Shown: piece by piece, positions 1 through 6,606 of the stretch
Layout of the letters: each line of letters starts with the position of its first letter
Position numbering within the stretch: the first letter of the stretch is position 1
From: Bacillota bacterium
GTDB taxonomy: Bacteria > Bacillota > UBA994 > UBA5500
Assembly: GCA_023436245.1 (NCBI GenBank)
Contig: JAEZJZ010000053.1
Span: 1 to 22,161, forward strand
Reading direction: 5' to 3'
Length of the DNA stretch: 22,161 bases
Program-made: the position numbers and the translations under genes
The notes under the pieces: generated by a model
Told to the model about the DNA's origin: nothing
Databases searched by the model: none
What the model saw: the letters and a program-made list of their open reading frames with translations, nothing else

Positions 1-15
1 TCGCGCCCGCAGCAC

Positions 16-184
16 GCGAGAGCGTCAGAAAGTCGGCATATCCCCCACCGTAGCCCTCAGCATGCCAGACTGTTCAGTTTGCGCTTCGTAGAGGCTCGGC
101 ATGCCGAGTTGATCCCGGCACCACAGCCTGCTGTGGTGCTGCGATACCAGGGAAATCGGACTCTCTGAACGACCTCGCATGCTG
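16..184. repeat. Dispersed intergenic repeat, copy 1
   Basis: This stretch shares three blocks with 9770-10028: GAGCGT(C/T)CA(A/G)AAAGTCG near 18-35, CGTAGAG(G/A)CTCGGCATGC at 87-104, and a longer block at 116-184. The longer block starts with a near-perfect 22-base palindrome at 118-139 (GCACCACAGC arm, one central mismatch) and ends in CTCGCATGCTG at 174-184. The blocks are in a different order in the two copies, so this is a mosaic repeat and not a simple duplication. Both copies give similar spurious minus-strand translations (SQHHSRLWCR here, SEHHSMLWCR in the other), which comes from shared DNA and not from a shared gene. No protein-coding gene is supported in 1-261. Confidence 0.7.
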
Positions 185-216
185 CAGGGTCTACGGCAGG
201 GAGAAAAGCCACAGCG

Positions 217-244
217 AAAGGGAGAGGCCAAGCCAGCCTCTCCC
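217..244 (-). terminator. Intrinsic terminator of the BofC-like gene
   Basis: On the minus strand GGGAGAGGC (244-236) pairs perfectly with GCCTCTCCC (228-220) around a 7-base loop, followed by TTT (219-217). It begins 18 bases after the stop codon of the BofC-like gene. The U-tract is short, but the position and the 9-bp GC-rich stem fit. Confidence 0.7.
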
Positions 245-261
245 TGACATTTGTCGGTACG

Positions 262-801
262 CTATCCATCCAGACCTTCCAGCACCCGGGCCAGTTCCTC
301 ATCCGAGTGTACTAGAATACCCTCGCGCAAGCGTTGCTGCACATCCTCAGGCAGCCGCGAGATGGGCATGTCCGAGTAGCGCCGCAAGAACACGGCACTG
401 GCTTTGTCCCGACCGCGAAACACCGCCACGTATCCGTCCTGCTCGCCGATCAGGTAGCAGGTGCGGCAGTCCTGACAGAGTACTGGAACCTCACCCTGAA
501 GCACCACCTGTGGGGCGGTGCCTCCCGGAACTGCGCTGGTAGAGCGTGCGAAGTCGTAGACCATGAAGTCCAGTCCGGCCTCAAACAACTGCTCCGGCGT
601 GAAGAAGGCATCATGCCCACAGCTGAACGTGACGTGATAGGTAGGCGCCGAATTCTGGGCCTGATTGTTACCCGCCAGCCGCGCGCCGGCGGAAGGCAAC
701 TGATTGGCCATGCGATCCCCGGGACCGTAGAAGAAGTAGACTGCGGCCACAGCAGCGAGCAACATGCAAATCCAAACTGGTCTCCACCTGCGTGATGACA
801 A
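262..801 (-). CDS. BofC C-terminal-domain membrane-anchored protein
   Basis: Predicted protein of 179 residues, close to the length of Bacillus BofC. It opens with basic residues and one hydrophobic segment (about residues 9-25), so it is probably secreted or anchored. The last 60 residues carry the BofC C-terminal pattern: GYVAVFRGR, then SDMPISRLPED and an EELARVLEGL end. In Bacillus subtilis BofC is made in the forespore and controls the SpoIVB signalling step of sigma-K activation; that role here is inferred. A middle region has CGHD and a C-x2-C-x2-C cluster (CQDCRTC), a possible metal or disulfide site. I chose the TTG at 801 because AGGGGTG (814-808) lies six bases upstream and a sigma-G-like promoter predicts an RNA start near 829. 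GTG at 810 would overlap that Shine-Dalgarno sequence, and upstream ATG or GTG codons lie within or before the promoter. Confidence 0.75.
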   Translation of the reverse strand: MSSRRWRPVWICMLLAAVAAVYFFYGPGDRMANQLPSAGARLAGNNQAQNSAPTYHVTFSCGHDAFFTPEQLFEAGLDFMVYDFARSTSAVPGGTAPQVVLQGEVPVLCQDCRTCYLIGEQDGYVAVFRGRDKASAVFLRRYSDMPISRLPEDVQQRLREGILVHSDEELARVLEGLDG

Positions 802-835
802 CGAAATCACCCCTAGCAAATGTATTGTCGGCGGA

Positions 836-865
836 TAGTATGTCCGGCACTTGCCCGGGGTATGC
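836..865 (-). promoter_or_regulatory. Sigma-G-like (forespore) promoter of the BofC-like gene
   Basis: On the minus strand a -35 element GCATA (865-861) is followed after 18 bases by a -10 element CATACTA (842-836). From memory of the Bacillus sigma-G class this is a full match to the usual -10 and to the core of the -35. The RNA would start near 829 and leave a leader of about 28 bases with the Shine-Dalgarno sequence. B. subtilis bofC is a forespore gene, so promoter class and gene family agree. No competing sigma-A promoter of similar quality was seen in 802-1007. Confidence 0.65.
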
Positions 866-1007
866 GAGAGTCTCTTGTCCTTCCGGCAAGACATCTGGTG
901 TCTAGGAGGTTCAGCCGCTTCCCTCGCCAAGCTCAGAGCGACCTAGCTTCAGAAACTGCTGGCTACCGGATGATGACACTGGCGCGCAGCCTGTCCCAGA
1001 GGAGTGC

Positions 1008-1031
1008 AAAAGCCGCCCCGGCTGGGGCGGC
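1008..1031 (-). terminator. Intrinsic terminator after the YebC-family gene
   Basis: Minus-strand GCCGCCCC and GGGGCGGC pair across a short AGCC loop (1031-1012) and are followed by TTTT (1011-1008). It lies 11 bases beyond the yebC stop codon and separates that gene from the BofC-like gene downstream. Confidence 0.85.
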
Positions 1032-1042
1032 TTCTATCACAA

Positions 1043-1780
1043 CTACTCCTCGTCCTCAATGTCTGCGTTGGTGTAGACGTTCTGTACATCGTCATGCTCT
1101 TCCAGAGCGTTCAACAACTTCAGAGCCTTCTCTGCCGCTTCTCCCTCCACCGCCACCATCGTCTGAGGCAGCATGGAGAGTTCCGCCGACTCGATCGCCA
1201 CACCCTGCTGTTGCAGGGAGCGACGCACTGCTTCCAATTCGTCCGGGGCAGTGATCACCTGGAAACTGTCTTCCTCGATCTGCAGGTCCTCTGCGCCAGC
1301 CTCAAGCACCACGAGCAGCATGTCGTCCTCGGAGCGCATTTCCACTTCCCGGTCGATCAGAATGACCCCTTTGCGGTCGAACATGTAGGAGACGCAACCG
1401 GTCTCGCCCATGTTCCCGCCGTTCTTGCTGAACAGGTGCCGGATATCGGACGCGGTGCGATTGCGATTGTCACTGAGCAAGTCGACGATCACAGCCACGC
1501 CGCCAGGCCCATAGCCTTCATAGGAGAACGACTCGAAGTTGTCCCCATCTTGGGCGCCTACGCCCCGCTGGATTGCACGGTTGATGTTCTCATTAGGCAG
1601 GTTGGCAGCCCGAGCTTTATCAACGGCCATACGCAAAGCAAAGTTGGCCTCGGGGTCTCCCCCACCCTGCTTGGCCGCCATGATGATCTCTTTGGCAATT
1701 TTCGTGTAGAGTTTTCCCCGTTGAGCGTCTACTTTTGCCTTCTTGTGTTTGATGTTAGCCCATTTGGAATGACCTGACAT
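1043..1780 (-). CDS. yebC: YebC/PmpR-family protein (TACO1 family)
   Basis: A full-length 245-residue member of the YebC/TACO1 family. The diagnostic N-terminus MSGHSKWANIKHKK is present, followed by the AKEIIMAAKQGGGDPEANFALR and VDKARAANLPNENINRAI regions, then YEGYGPGGVA, GNMGETGCVSYMFDRKG and an acidic C-terminus (DADIEDEE-like). Family members have been described as DNA-binding regulators and, more recently, as factors that help ribosomes through difficult sequences such as proline stretches; which applies here cannot be told from sequence. The ATG has AGGAGTG about eight bases upstream. The leader contains the 66-bp tandem repeat of hairpins (1799-1951), whose last hairpin ends just before the ribosome binding site. 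A strong terminator follows the gene. Confidence 0.95.
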   Translation of the reverse strand: MSGHSKWANIKHKKAKVDAQRGKLYTKIAKEIIMAAKQGGGDPEANFALRMAVDKARAANLPNENINRAIQRGVGAQDGDNFESFSYEGYGPGGVAVIVDLLSDNRNRTASDIRHLFSKNGGNMGETGCVSYMFDRKGVILIDREVEMRSEDDMLLVVLEAGAEDLQIEEDSFQVITAPDELEAVRRSLQQQGVAIESAELSMLPQTMVAVEGEAAEKALKLLNALEEHDDVQNVYTNADIEDEE

Positions 1781-1798
1781 GAATTCACACTCCTAATT

Positions 1799-1951
1799 CA
1801 GCAACACGCAGTGTTGCGATAACAATGAAGGTGATTCTCGCTCGCGAGAATCAGTTGGTACCCCCAGCAACACGCAGTGTTGCGATGGCAATTAAGGCGA
1901 TTCTCGCTTGCGAGAATCAGTTGGTACCTCCAGCAGCATGTAATGCTGCTC
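1799..1951. repeat. 66-bp tandem repeat of hairpins in the nadE-yebC gap
   Basis: Two full units start at 1799 and 1865 and a third partial unit starts at 1931, an exact 66-base period. Each full unit contains palindrome A (AGCAACAC-GCA-GTGTTGC), palindrome B (GATTCTCG with CGAGAATC) and a shared CAGTTGGTACC linker. The third unit has only palindrome A, changed to AGCAGCAT-GTA-ATGCTGCT: two stem positions changed together with their partners. Pairing is therefore kept while the sequence drifts. On the minus strand the repeats lie after the nadE stop and immediately before the yebC ribosome binding site. Function is unknown. Confidence 0.85.
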
Positions 1952-1955
1952 TGCG

Positions 1956-2684
1956 TCAATCTAGCAAAACGTCCGGGCGAGGGGGCAGGCAGCGCTTATG
2001 GGCGCTGACCTTGTTCAGCCGGTCGACAACTTCCCGCACATGCGCGGATGCCGCGCCGGTGAGAATGTAGTCGTCCAACTCACGGTAGGAGATGCCCATC
2101 TCCTTTTCATCATCCTGGCCGGCCCAGAGGCCGGCTGACGGCTTTTTGTCGATAATCTCCTGCGGAACGCCTAAGCATGCCGCCAGTTCCCAGACCTGTC
2201 GCTTGACCAGCCCAGCGATCGGCATCAGGTCGACACCACCGTCTCCGTGCTTCGTGAAATAGCCGATGGTCAACTCACTGCGATTGCCAGTGCCAAGCAC
2301 CAGGGCGCGCCGCTTAGCTGCATGATAGTAGAGTGTCGTCATCCGCAAACGCGGCTTGATATTGGCCACGGCCAGTTGCGGGTCATCCGCCTGCACCGCC
2401 AGTGTGCGGCACATCTGATCAAATGCCTCGCTGAGGTCGATCGTCAAGTACGGCAAGTCGAACGCCTTGGCGCATAACTCGCCGTGCACTGCATCCTCTG
2501 GATCACTGTGGCAAGGCATGATGATGCCTAACGCCTGCTCACCAAACGCCTTGCTGGCCAGCCCGGCCACGACTGCTGAATCAACACCACCGCTCAGCCC
2601 GAAAGCCACACCCTGGCAGCCAGCGGCGGTCACCTGCTCCTTCAGCCACTTGATCAGTTGATCAGCGACCAGTTGAGCATTCAT
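1956..2684 (-). CDS. nadE: NH3-dependent NAD+ synthetase
   Basis: A 242-residue protein that makes NAD from nicotinic acid adenine dinucleotide, ATP and ammonia, the last step of NAD synthesis. The PP-loop SGGVDS is at residues 31-36. Other family marks are TGNRSE, the YFTKHGDGGVDLMPI segment and KKPSAGLWAGQDDEKEMG. There is no N-terminal glutaminase (nitrilase) domain, so this is the short ammonia-dependent type. The ATG at 2684 has GGAGGTGA about five bases upstream; an upstream in-frame start would add a 21-residue extension that does not look like the family. It lies downstream of ychF, separated by a gap with a long inverted repeat, and upstream of the tandem repeat and yebC. Confidence 0.95.
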   Translation of the reverse strand: MNAQLVADQLIKWLKEQVTAAGCQGVAFGLSGGVDSAVVAGLASKAFGEQALGIIMPCHSDPEDAVHGELCAKAFDLPYLTIDLSEAFDQMCRTLAVQADDPQLAVANIKPRLRMTTLYYHAAKRRALVLGTGNRSELTIGYFTKHGDGGVDLMPIAGLVKRQVWELAACLGVPQEIIDKKPSAGLWAGQDDEKEMGISYRELDDYILTGAASAHVREVVDRLNKVSAHKRCLPPRPDVLLD

Positions 2685-2749
2685 GCTGTCACCTCCATCA
2701 AAACTCTGTCCCGCGCTCCAGTGCCGCGTAAAATCCAGGACTACCATGG

Positions 2750-2818
2750 GGCGTCAAGTCTCAGTCTGAAATGCGGGTACGCTTTGGTCTTCCATTATCA
2801 GGTTTGAGACTTGACGCC
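2750..2818. repeat. 14-bp perfect inverted repeat between ychF and nadE
   Basis: GGCGTCAAGTCTCA at 2750-2763 is matched by its exact reverse complement at 2805-2818, with 41 bases between. It starts three bases after the ychF stop on the minus strand. No U-tract follows either arm, so it does not look like an ordinary terminator. The ends resemble terminal inverted repeats of a very small non-autonomous element of 69 bases, but no target-site duplication is evident. It could also form an RNA hairpin in the ychF-nadE transcript. Confidence 0.7.
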
Positions 2819-2821
2819 GTT

Positions 2822-3913
2822 CTAGACGTTGAAACGAATGTTCAGGATATCTCCATCCTGCACGATGTAGTCCTTGCCCTCCAGGGCGAACCTCCCGGCT
2901 TCTTTCACTTTGACTAAACTTCCCAGGGCAACGAGGTCGGCATACTTCATCGTTTCAGCGCGAATGAATCCACGCTCCAGGTCAGAGTGAATTTTGCCGG
3001 CTGCCCGCTTCGCGGTCGTATTCTGCTCGATGGTCCAGGCCCGGACCTCGTCTTCACCCACGGTGAAGAAGGAGATCAGCCCGAGCGTCTCATAGGTGAC
3101 CTGCATCACGCGGTCGAGGGCCGGTTCCTCTATGCCCAGTTCAGCGAAAAAGGCTTCCTTGTCTTCGTCCGGCAACTGGCCCAGTTCCTCTTCAATCTGC
3201 ACACAGAGCTCAATCAGCGGCAAGCCTTTGGCAGCAGCAGCTTGCTGTAATGCCTCCCGTCCGGGATAGTCGCGGGCAGAGAACTGGGCTTCATCCAGGT
3301 TGACCACCACGATCATCGGCTTGTCCGTCAGGAAGGTATAATTCACCAGCAGGAAGCGCTCGTCAGCGCTTAGTTCCAAGGAAGAAAACGGCAACTCCTG
3401 CTCCAGATGAGCCAGACACTTCTGCAGCACAGCCAGCTCCTTGGTCTGCTCCGGGGTAATCTTCTTACCCTGCTGGATGCGGGTGATCCGCTTGTCCACA
3501 AAGTCCAGATCGGCCATCAAGAGTTCAAAGTTGACCGTCTCCATATCGCGCACAGGGTCAATGCTGTCCTCCACATGCATCACATCTGCATTCTCAAACG
3601 CGCGCACCACCTGAACCAAGGCATCCACCTGCCGCACTCCGTCCAGGAAGGTGTTGCCAACTCCCTGACCCTGACTGGCGCCTCTGACCAATCCGGGAAC
3701 ATCGATCACTTCCATTTGGGCATAGGTCGTCTTCTTTGGCCGGTATAACTTGGACAAGAAGTCTATCCGGCGGTCAGGCACCTTGGCGATGCCAATGTTG
3801 GCATCCGTCTTGCCCGAGAAGAACTGTGAAGTCTGCACATGCGCCCCGGTGAGCAGGTTAAACAGAGTGGTCTTGCCCACAGTGGGCAATCCAACGATCC
3901 CACATGATAACAT
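2822..3913 (-). CDS. ychF: YchF/Ola1 family P-loop ATPase/GTPase
   Basis: A 363-residue protein of the universal YchF (Ola1) family, which binds the ribosome and stress proteins and prefers ATP over GTP. The P-loop at residues 8-15 reads GLPTVGKT, with threonine at the position where asparagine is usual. The G3 segment is DVPGLVRGASQGQGVGN. The G4-equivalent is NLDE in place of NKxD, in line with the relaxed base specificity of this family. The coiled-coil insertion and the C-terminal TGS domain (FTVGEDEVRAWTI to GDILNIRFNV) are present. Start chosen at ATG 3913, which begins right before the P-loop as in homologues; AAGGCGG lies about eleven bases upstream. An in-frame TTG at 3937 is possible but has no good ribosome binding site. 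Confidence 0.95.
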   Translation of the reverse strand: MLSCGIVGLPTVGKTTLFNLLTGAHVQTSQFFSGKTDANIGIAKVPDRRIDFLSKLYRPKKTTYAQMEVIDVPGLVRGASQGQGVGNTFLDGVRQVDALVQVVRAFENADVMHVEDSIDPVRDMETVNFELLMADLDFVDKRITRIQQGKKITPEQTKELAVLQKCLAHLEQELPFSSLELSADERFLLVNYTFLTDKPMIVVVNLDEAQFSARDYPGREALQQAAAAKGLPLIELCVQIEEELGQLPDEDKEAFFAELGIEEPALDRVMQVTYETLGLISFFTVGEDEVRAWTIEQNTTAKRAAGKIHSDLERGFIRAETMKYADLVALGSLVKVKEAGRFALEGKDYIVQDGDILNIRFNV

Positions 3914-3990
3914 CCGAAAGATAACCGCCTTTCCCAAGAGACAAAGCTCTTAATCCGCTGCAGCACCTGGCCGGGAACAGTCTGCTACTC

Positions 3991-4332
3991 CTATTCCTCT
4001 GACTGTCCCAACGAGACTGCGCCACCGATGATCTGGTAGATATCCTGCAACATGCGCTCCACACGCATGGCATTCTCCTGAAACTGCCTGATATCAGCGT
4101 GCATGAAGACGATTTCAGCCAACTTGGACAACTGCTCCTTGGCCTCCTCATCCACTTCTGCCCCGCTCATCTCCTGCATCTGTAGTTGCATGCTCTTCTG
4201 CATGAAACCATCCAGCATTTGCTTGGCCTGCGGATCCTGGTCAACCTTCCGCTTGGCGGCCTCCATTGCCGCCACGTCCGGGTGCTGACGCAGCGCCCTT
4301 GCCAACCCATGAGCCAGATCGTATACGTTCAA
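3991..4332 (-). CDS. YlbF/YheA-family protein
   Basis: About 113 residues, almost all predicted helix, matching the YlbF/YmcA/YheA family: LNVYDLAHGLARALRQHPDVAAMEAAK, then DPQAKQMLDGF and a long amphipathic helix. Length fits the YheA-type members. In B. subtilis YlbF and YmcA work with YaaT to promote RNase Y processing and affect competence, sporulation and biofilm; YheA has no settled role. Specific function here is unknown. The start is probably TTG 4332, because GAGGAGG at about 4344-4350 lies roughly ten bases upstream; the nearby ATG is in another frame. ATT at 4335 cannot be excluded. ychF follows 77 bases later and may be co-transcribed. Confidence 0.75.
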   Translation of the reverse strand: MNVYDLAHGLARALRQHPDVAAMEAAKRKVDQDPQAKQMLDGFMQKSMQLQMQEMSGAEVDEEAKEQLSKLAEIVFMHADIRQFQENAMRVERMLQDIYQIIGGAVSLGQSEE

Positions 4333-4485
4333 AATACATAACCTCCTCACTGCTAGATCACAACTCAGTGCGCCCCTCTTGACGCCACCACGAGTGACGC
4401 AATTTACGATAATTCGTTCCGTCAGTCCGGAACGCCTGCGCCGTGAACGCGACCATAAGCACGGCAGACCCACGTTGATTGAGTG

Positions 4486-5190
4486 CTAGTATTGCCGCAC
4501 AGACTTCCAGAGCTGACGAGCCAGAACCAGACTCGCGAACGCGACCACGAAAATGTAGATCTCGGTCATCCAGTAACCGATGACCCACTGCTGGTATAAT
4601 AGAACGGAGAAGTTGCCAACTGCGTGCAAGAGGACCGCCAACACAGCGAAGCGGATGGGACGCCGGGTGGCAAATCCGTAGGCGATGATGGTAGCCAGCC
4701 CGATATGCAGACCGATCGCAGACCAACGCTCGAGCACGGCGGGCAATGACCAAAGGCGAGCCAATCCAAGTGGCGCCGCGACCAATTGCCACGCTTCCCA
4801 TACTCCGAAGCCAAGCCCAACCGCTGCCCCCAATCCCTGCCAGTTTACGGACCAGTCCGCAGACACCCTGGTCAGTGCCAAGCCGGCTGCCTTCAGCGTC
4901 TCCTGTACGATGCCGCTGACCAGGACCACCAAACTGCCCAGCACCCAGACGGACCAGCCTAGCCGGCTCCCCTGGGCGTTGACCCAGGTCTGGATTCCTG
5001 GTTGGATGTAGGTCGTCAACAGAAAGGCCAAGGCGCCCAGGGTTAGCGGGGGCCAGAACCGCCTGTCCTTAAGGCGCAGGCTGCCAGGGAAGAACACGCG
5101 CAGCCAGAACAAGCCAAAGGCCAGAAAGAGCAGGCCGTACCCGACCGCATACAGAACGTTCGCCGCCTGATACAGAAAGGTGTCGGACAT
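4486..5190 (-). CDS. Putative PrsW/YhfC-like intramembrane protease-type membrane protein
   Basis: A 234-residue polytopic membrane protein with about seven or eight hydrophobic segments. Four spaced motifs resemble the glutamic/metallo-type intramembrane proteases of the PrsW and YhfC group: VQETLKA, GFGVWEAW, LHIGLATIIAYG (H-x7-G-like) and LLHAVGN (H-x3-N). The first of the two glutamates usual in the EExxK motif is glutamine here, so activity is uncertain. PrsW cleaves an anti-sigma factor in B. subtilis; no anti-sigma gene is nearby, so the substrate is unknown. The ATG at 5190 has AGAGGTGA eight bases upstream; an in-frame GTG at 5202 overlaps that ribosome binding site and is less likely. 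Transcription probably begins at the divergent promoter 5225-5252. Confidence 0.6.
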   Translation of the reverse strand: MSDTFLYQAANVLYAVGYGLLFLAFGLFWLRVFFPGSLRLKDRRFWPPLTLGALAFLLTTYIQPGIQTWVNAQGSRLGWSVWVLGSLVVLVSGIVQETLKAAGLALTRVSADWSVNWQGLGAAVGLGFGVWEAWQLVAAPLGLARLWSLPAVLERWSAIGLHIGLATIIAYGFATRRPIRFAVLAVLLHAVGNFSVLLYQQWVIGYWMTEIYIFVVAFASLVLARQLWKSVRQY

Positions 5191-5205
5191 CAGCAAACTC
5201 ACCTC

Positions 5206-5234
5206 TTTTCATAGTCTTCACCCCATTTTACCAT
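5206..5234 (+). promoter_or_regulatory. Possible sigma-A promoter for the metalloenzyme gene
   Basis: TTTTCA (5206-5211), 17 bases, TACCAT (5229-5234). Each box matches the consensus at four of six positions. It overlaps the divergent minus-strand promoter. Moderate to weak evidence. Confidence 0.35.
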
Positions 5235-5252
5235 CATCTAGCTGGCAAGCAA
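5225..5252 (-). promoter_or_regulatory. Sigma-A promoter for the PrsW/YhfC-like gene
   Basis: On the minus strand TTGCTT (5252-5247), 16 bases, TAAAAT (5230-5225). The RNA would start near 5218, just upstream of the ribosome binding site of the gene starting at 5190. It may also serve the YlbF-family gene downstream. Confidence 0.5.
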
Positions 5253-5270
5253 CCACAGGGAGAGAGAACG

Positions 5271-6179
5271 ATGCAAAAGAACAGACATGTCCTGCTATTC
5301 TTCGTGGACGGACTGGGACTGGCCCCTGCCGGGCCAGATAACCCTTGGGGATACTTACCGACAGCCAATCTGCGCAGCCTCTTGCCCGGTGGCCTGACGG
5401 TCGCGAGCGCAGGCCTGTCAACAGAACTCGCGACGCTCAGCGCACTGGACACAACACTGGGGGTTCCCGGCTTACCACAGAGTGCCAGTGGACAGACAGC
5501 CTTGCTTACGGGTGTGAATGCCCCAGGCTTGCTCGGACGGCACCTCTCAGGCTACCCCGACTCGTCTCTGGTACAGCTCCTAGCTGAGCACAGCCTGTTT
5601 CGGCGTCTATCTGAGCAGGGCATCAGCGCCACCTTTGCCAATGCGTTTTATGATGATTATTGGCGGGAGTTCCCCTCCGGCCCTCATTCCGCCACCACTG
5701 AAGCAGTGCTGACAGCTGGGCTTCCACTTCGGACCCAATCTGATCTGCGGCAGGGCAATGCCGTCTATCAAGACATTACCAACCTCATCCTGCAAAGACG
5801 CAGCCTTGAGCTGCCCCTGATCACGCCAGCGCTGGCCGGCGAACGTCTGGCGCACATTGTGCGTCAGCATCATTTCACCCTGTTTGAGTTCTTCCAAACA
5901 GACGTGGCAGCTCATAAGGGCAGGCGAGAGCTGCTTGAGCAACACATTCAGAACATAGATGCGATGATGGGAGCAGTGTTGGCAAACTCGAACTTACACG
6001 ATTTATGGGTTATCTTGGCAAGCGATCACGGTAACAGCGAAGACCTGAGCACCAGCGATCATACGCTGAACCAAGTACCCGGCCTATCCGTGGGCGCAAA
6101 TAGCGCGACTGCCCGAGCGTGGCGGAGCATCATCGACATTGCAGAGAGCATTGTGGGCTGGCTGCTCACCTCAGACTGA
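5271..6179 (+). CDS. Alkaline-phosphatase-superfamily metalloenzyme (phosphomutase-like), substrate unknown
   Basis: A 302-residue protein related to the metalloenzyme core of cofactor-independent phosphoglycerate mutase and phosphopentomutase. Likely two-metal ligands are D13 (FFVDGLG), D211 and H215 (TDVAAHKG), D252 and H253 (ASDHGN) and H264. The candidate nucleophile region is QSASGQT at residues 70-76. It is much shorter than iPGM (about 510 residues) and lacks a full inserted phosphotransferase domain, so hydrolysis of a phosphate or sulfate ester is as likely as a mutase reaction. The ATG has AGGGAGAGA about five bases upstream. No signal peptide is seen, so it is cytosolic. The gene is alone between a divergent promoter and the LysO pair and gives no pathway hint. 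Confidence 0.75.
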   Translation: MQKNRHVLLFFVDGLGLAPAGPDNPWGYLPTANLRSLLPGGLTVASAGLSTELATLSALDTTLGVPGLPQSASGQTALLTGVNAPGLLGRHLSGYPDSSLVQLLAEHSLFRRLSEQGISATFANAFYDDYWREFPSGPHSATTEAVLTAGLPLRTQSDLRQGNAVYQDITNLILQRRSLELPLITPALAGERLAHIVRQHHFTLFEFFQTDVAAHKGRRELLEQHIQNIDAMMGAVLANSNLHDLWVILASDHGNSEDLSTSDHTLNQVPGLSVGANSATARAWRSIIDIAESIVGWLLTSD

Positions 6180-6217
6180 GAGTGACAAGAGCGACCGTTG
6201 TCAGCTGCCGGTGTTGC

Positions 6218-6246
6218 TTGCGAATGGTTGCCAGGCGTGGAATAAT
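6218..6246 (+). promoter_or_regulatory. Sigma-A promoter of the LysO-type gene pair
   Basis: TTGCGA (6218-6223), 17 bases, AATAAT (6241-6246); four and five of six consensus matches. It lies 64 bases before the GTG start of the first LysO-type gene. The leader is too short for a lysine riboswitch. Confidence 0.5.
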
Positions 6247-6309
6247 TAATAGTGATTGCTTTTTCGCCTGAATCAGCATTCTGACGCATGTTTGGAGGGA
6301 GGTGGAGGC

Positions 6310-6606
6310 GTGTGGACAGTGTTGTTGGCCTTGGGCATCGGCTTCGCCTGCGGTCTGCTGCCCGGCGCAGCGCGCTGGCAAAAAGCTAACCGAGTCTTGA
6401 GCACTGTCGGCCTATTTGCGCTACTCGGCGGAATGGGAGTTGAGCTGGGCGGCAATGCTGACATCATGTCCAGCTTGCCTACCATCGGCCTGACGTCAGC
6501 AGCTTTGGCTGGGTTAGCCGTGCTTGGCAGTGTTCTCTTCACTTTGCCGATTCTGTCGCTGTTCCACGGTCGGGATTGCGAAAAGGAGGCTGTCGCCAAA
6601 GAATGA
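6310..6606 (+). CDS. LysO-family N-terminal subunit (small DUF340 membrane protein)
   Basis: About 98 residues with three hydrophobic segments: WTVLLALGIGFACGLL, VLSTVGLFALLGGMGVELGG and the LAGLAVLGSVLFTLPIL segment. This corresponds to the N-terminal third of E. coli LysO (YbjE), the lysine exporter, which is a single chain of about 300 residues. Here the family is encoded by two genes, so the two products probably form one transporter. The start is taken as GTG 6310, preceded by GGAGGGAGG and GGAGG; an ATG at 6288 is in another frame. The stop codon TGA overlaps the ATG of the next gene (ATGA), a sign of translational coupling. Confidence 0.7.
   Translation: MWTVLLALGIGFACGLLPGAARWQKANRVLSTVGLFALLGGMGVELGGNADIMSSLPTIGLTSAALAGLAVLGSVLFTLPILSLFHGRDCEKEAVAKE

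Noticed and set aside
25..302. Open frames on the minus strand at the window start
   Set aside because: They run over the dispersed repeat, the terminator and the end of the BofC-like gene; resemblance to the frame at 9814-10023 comes from shared repeat DNA.
1004..1777. Long plus-strand open frame opposite the YebC-family gene
   Set aside because: It is the antisense of a clearly conserved gene and has no family features or ribosome binding site; long antisense frames are expected at this GC content.
1799..1951. Tandem repeat as a CRISPR array
   Set aside because: The units are fully repeated palindromes without unique spacers, and no cas gene is present.
2750..2818. Inverted repeat as the ychF terminator
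   Set aside because: The loop is 41 bases and no U-tract follows, so intrinsic termination is unlikely.
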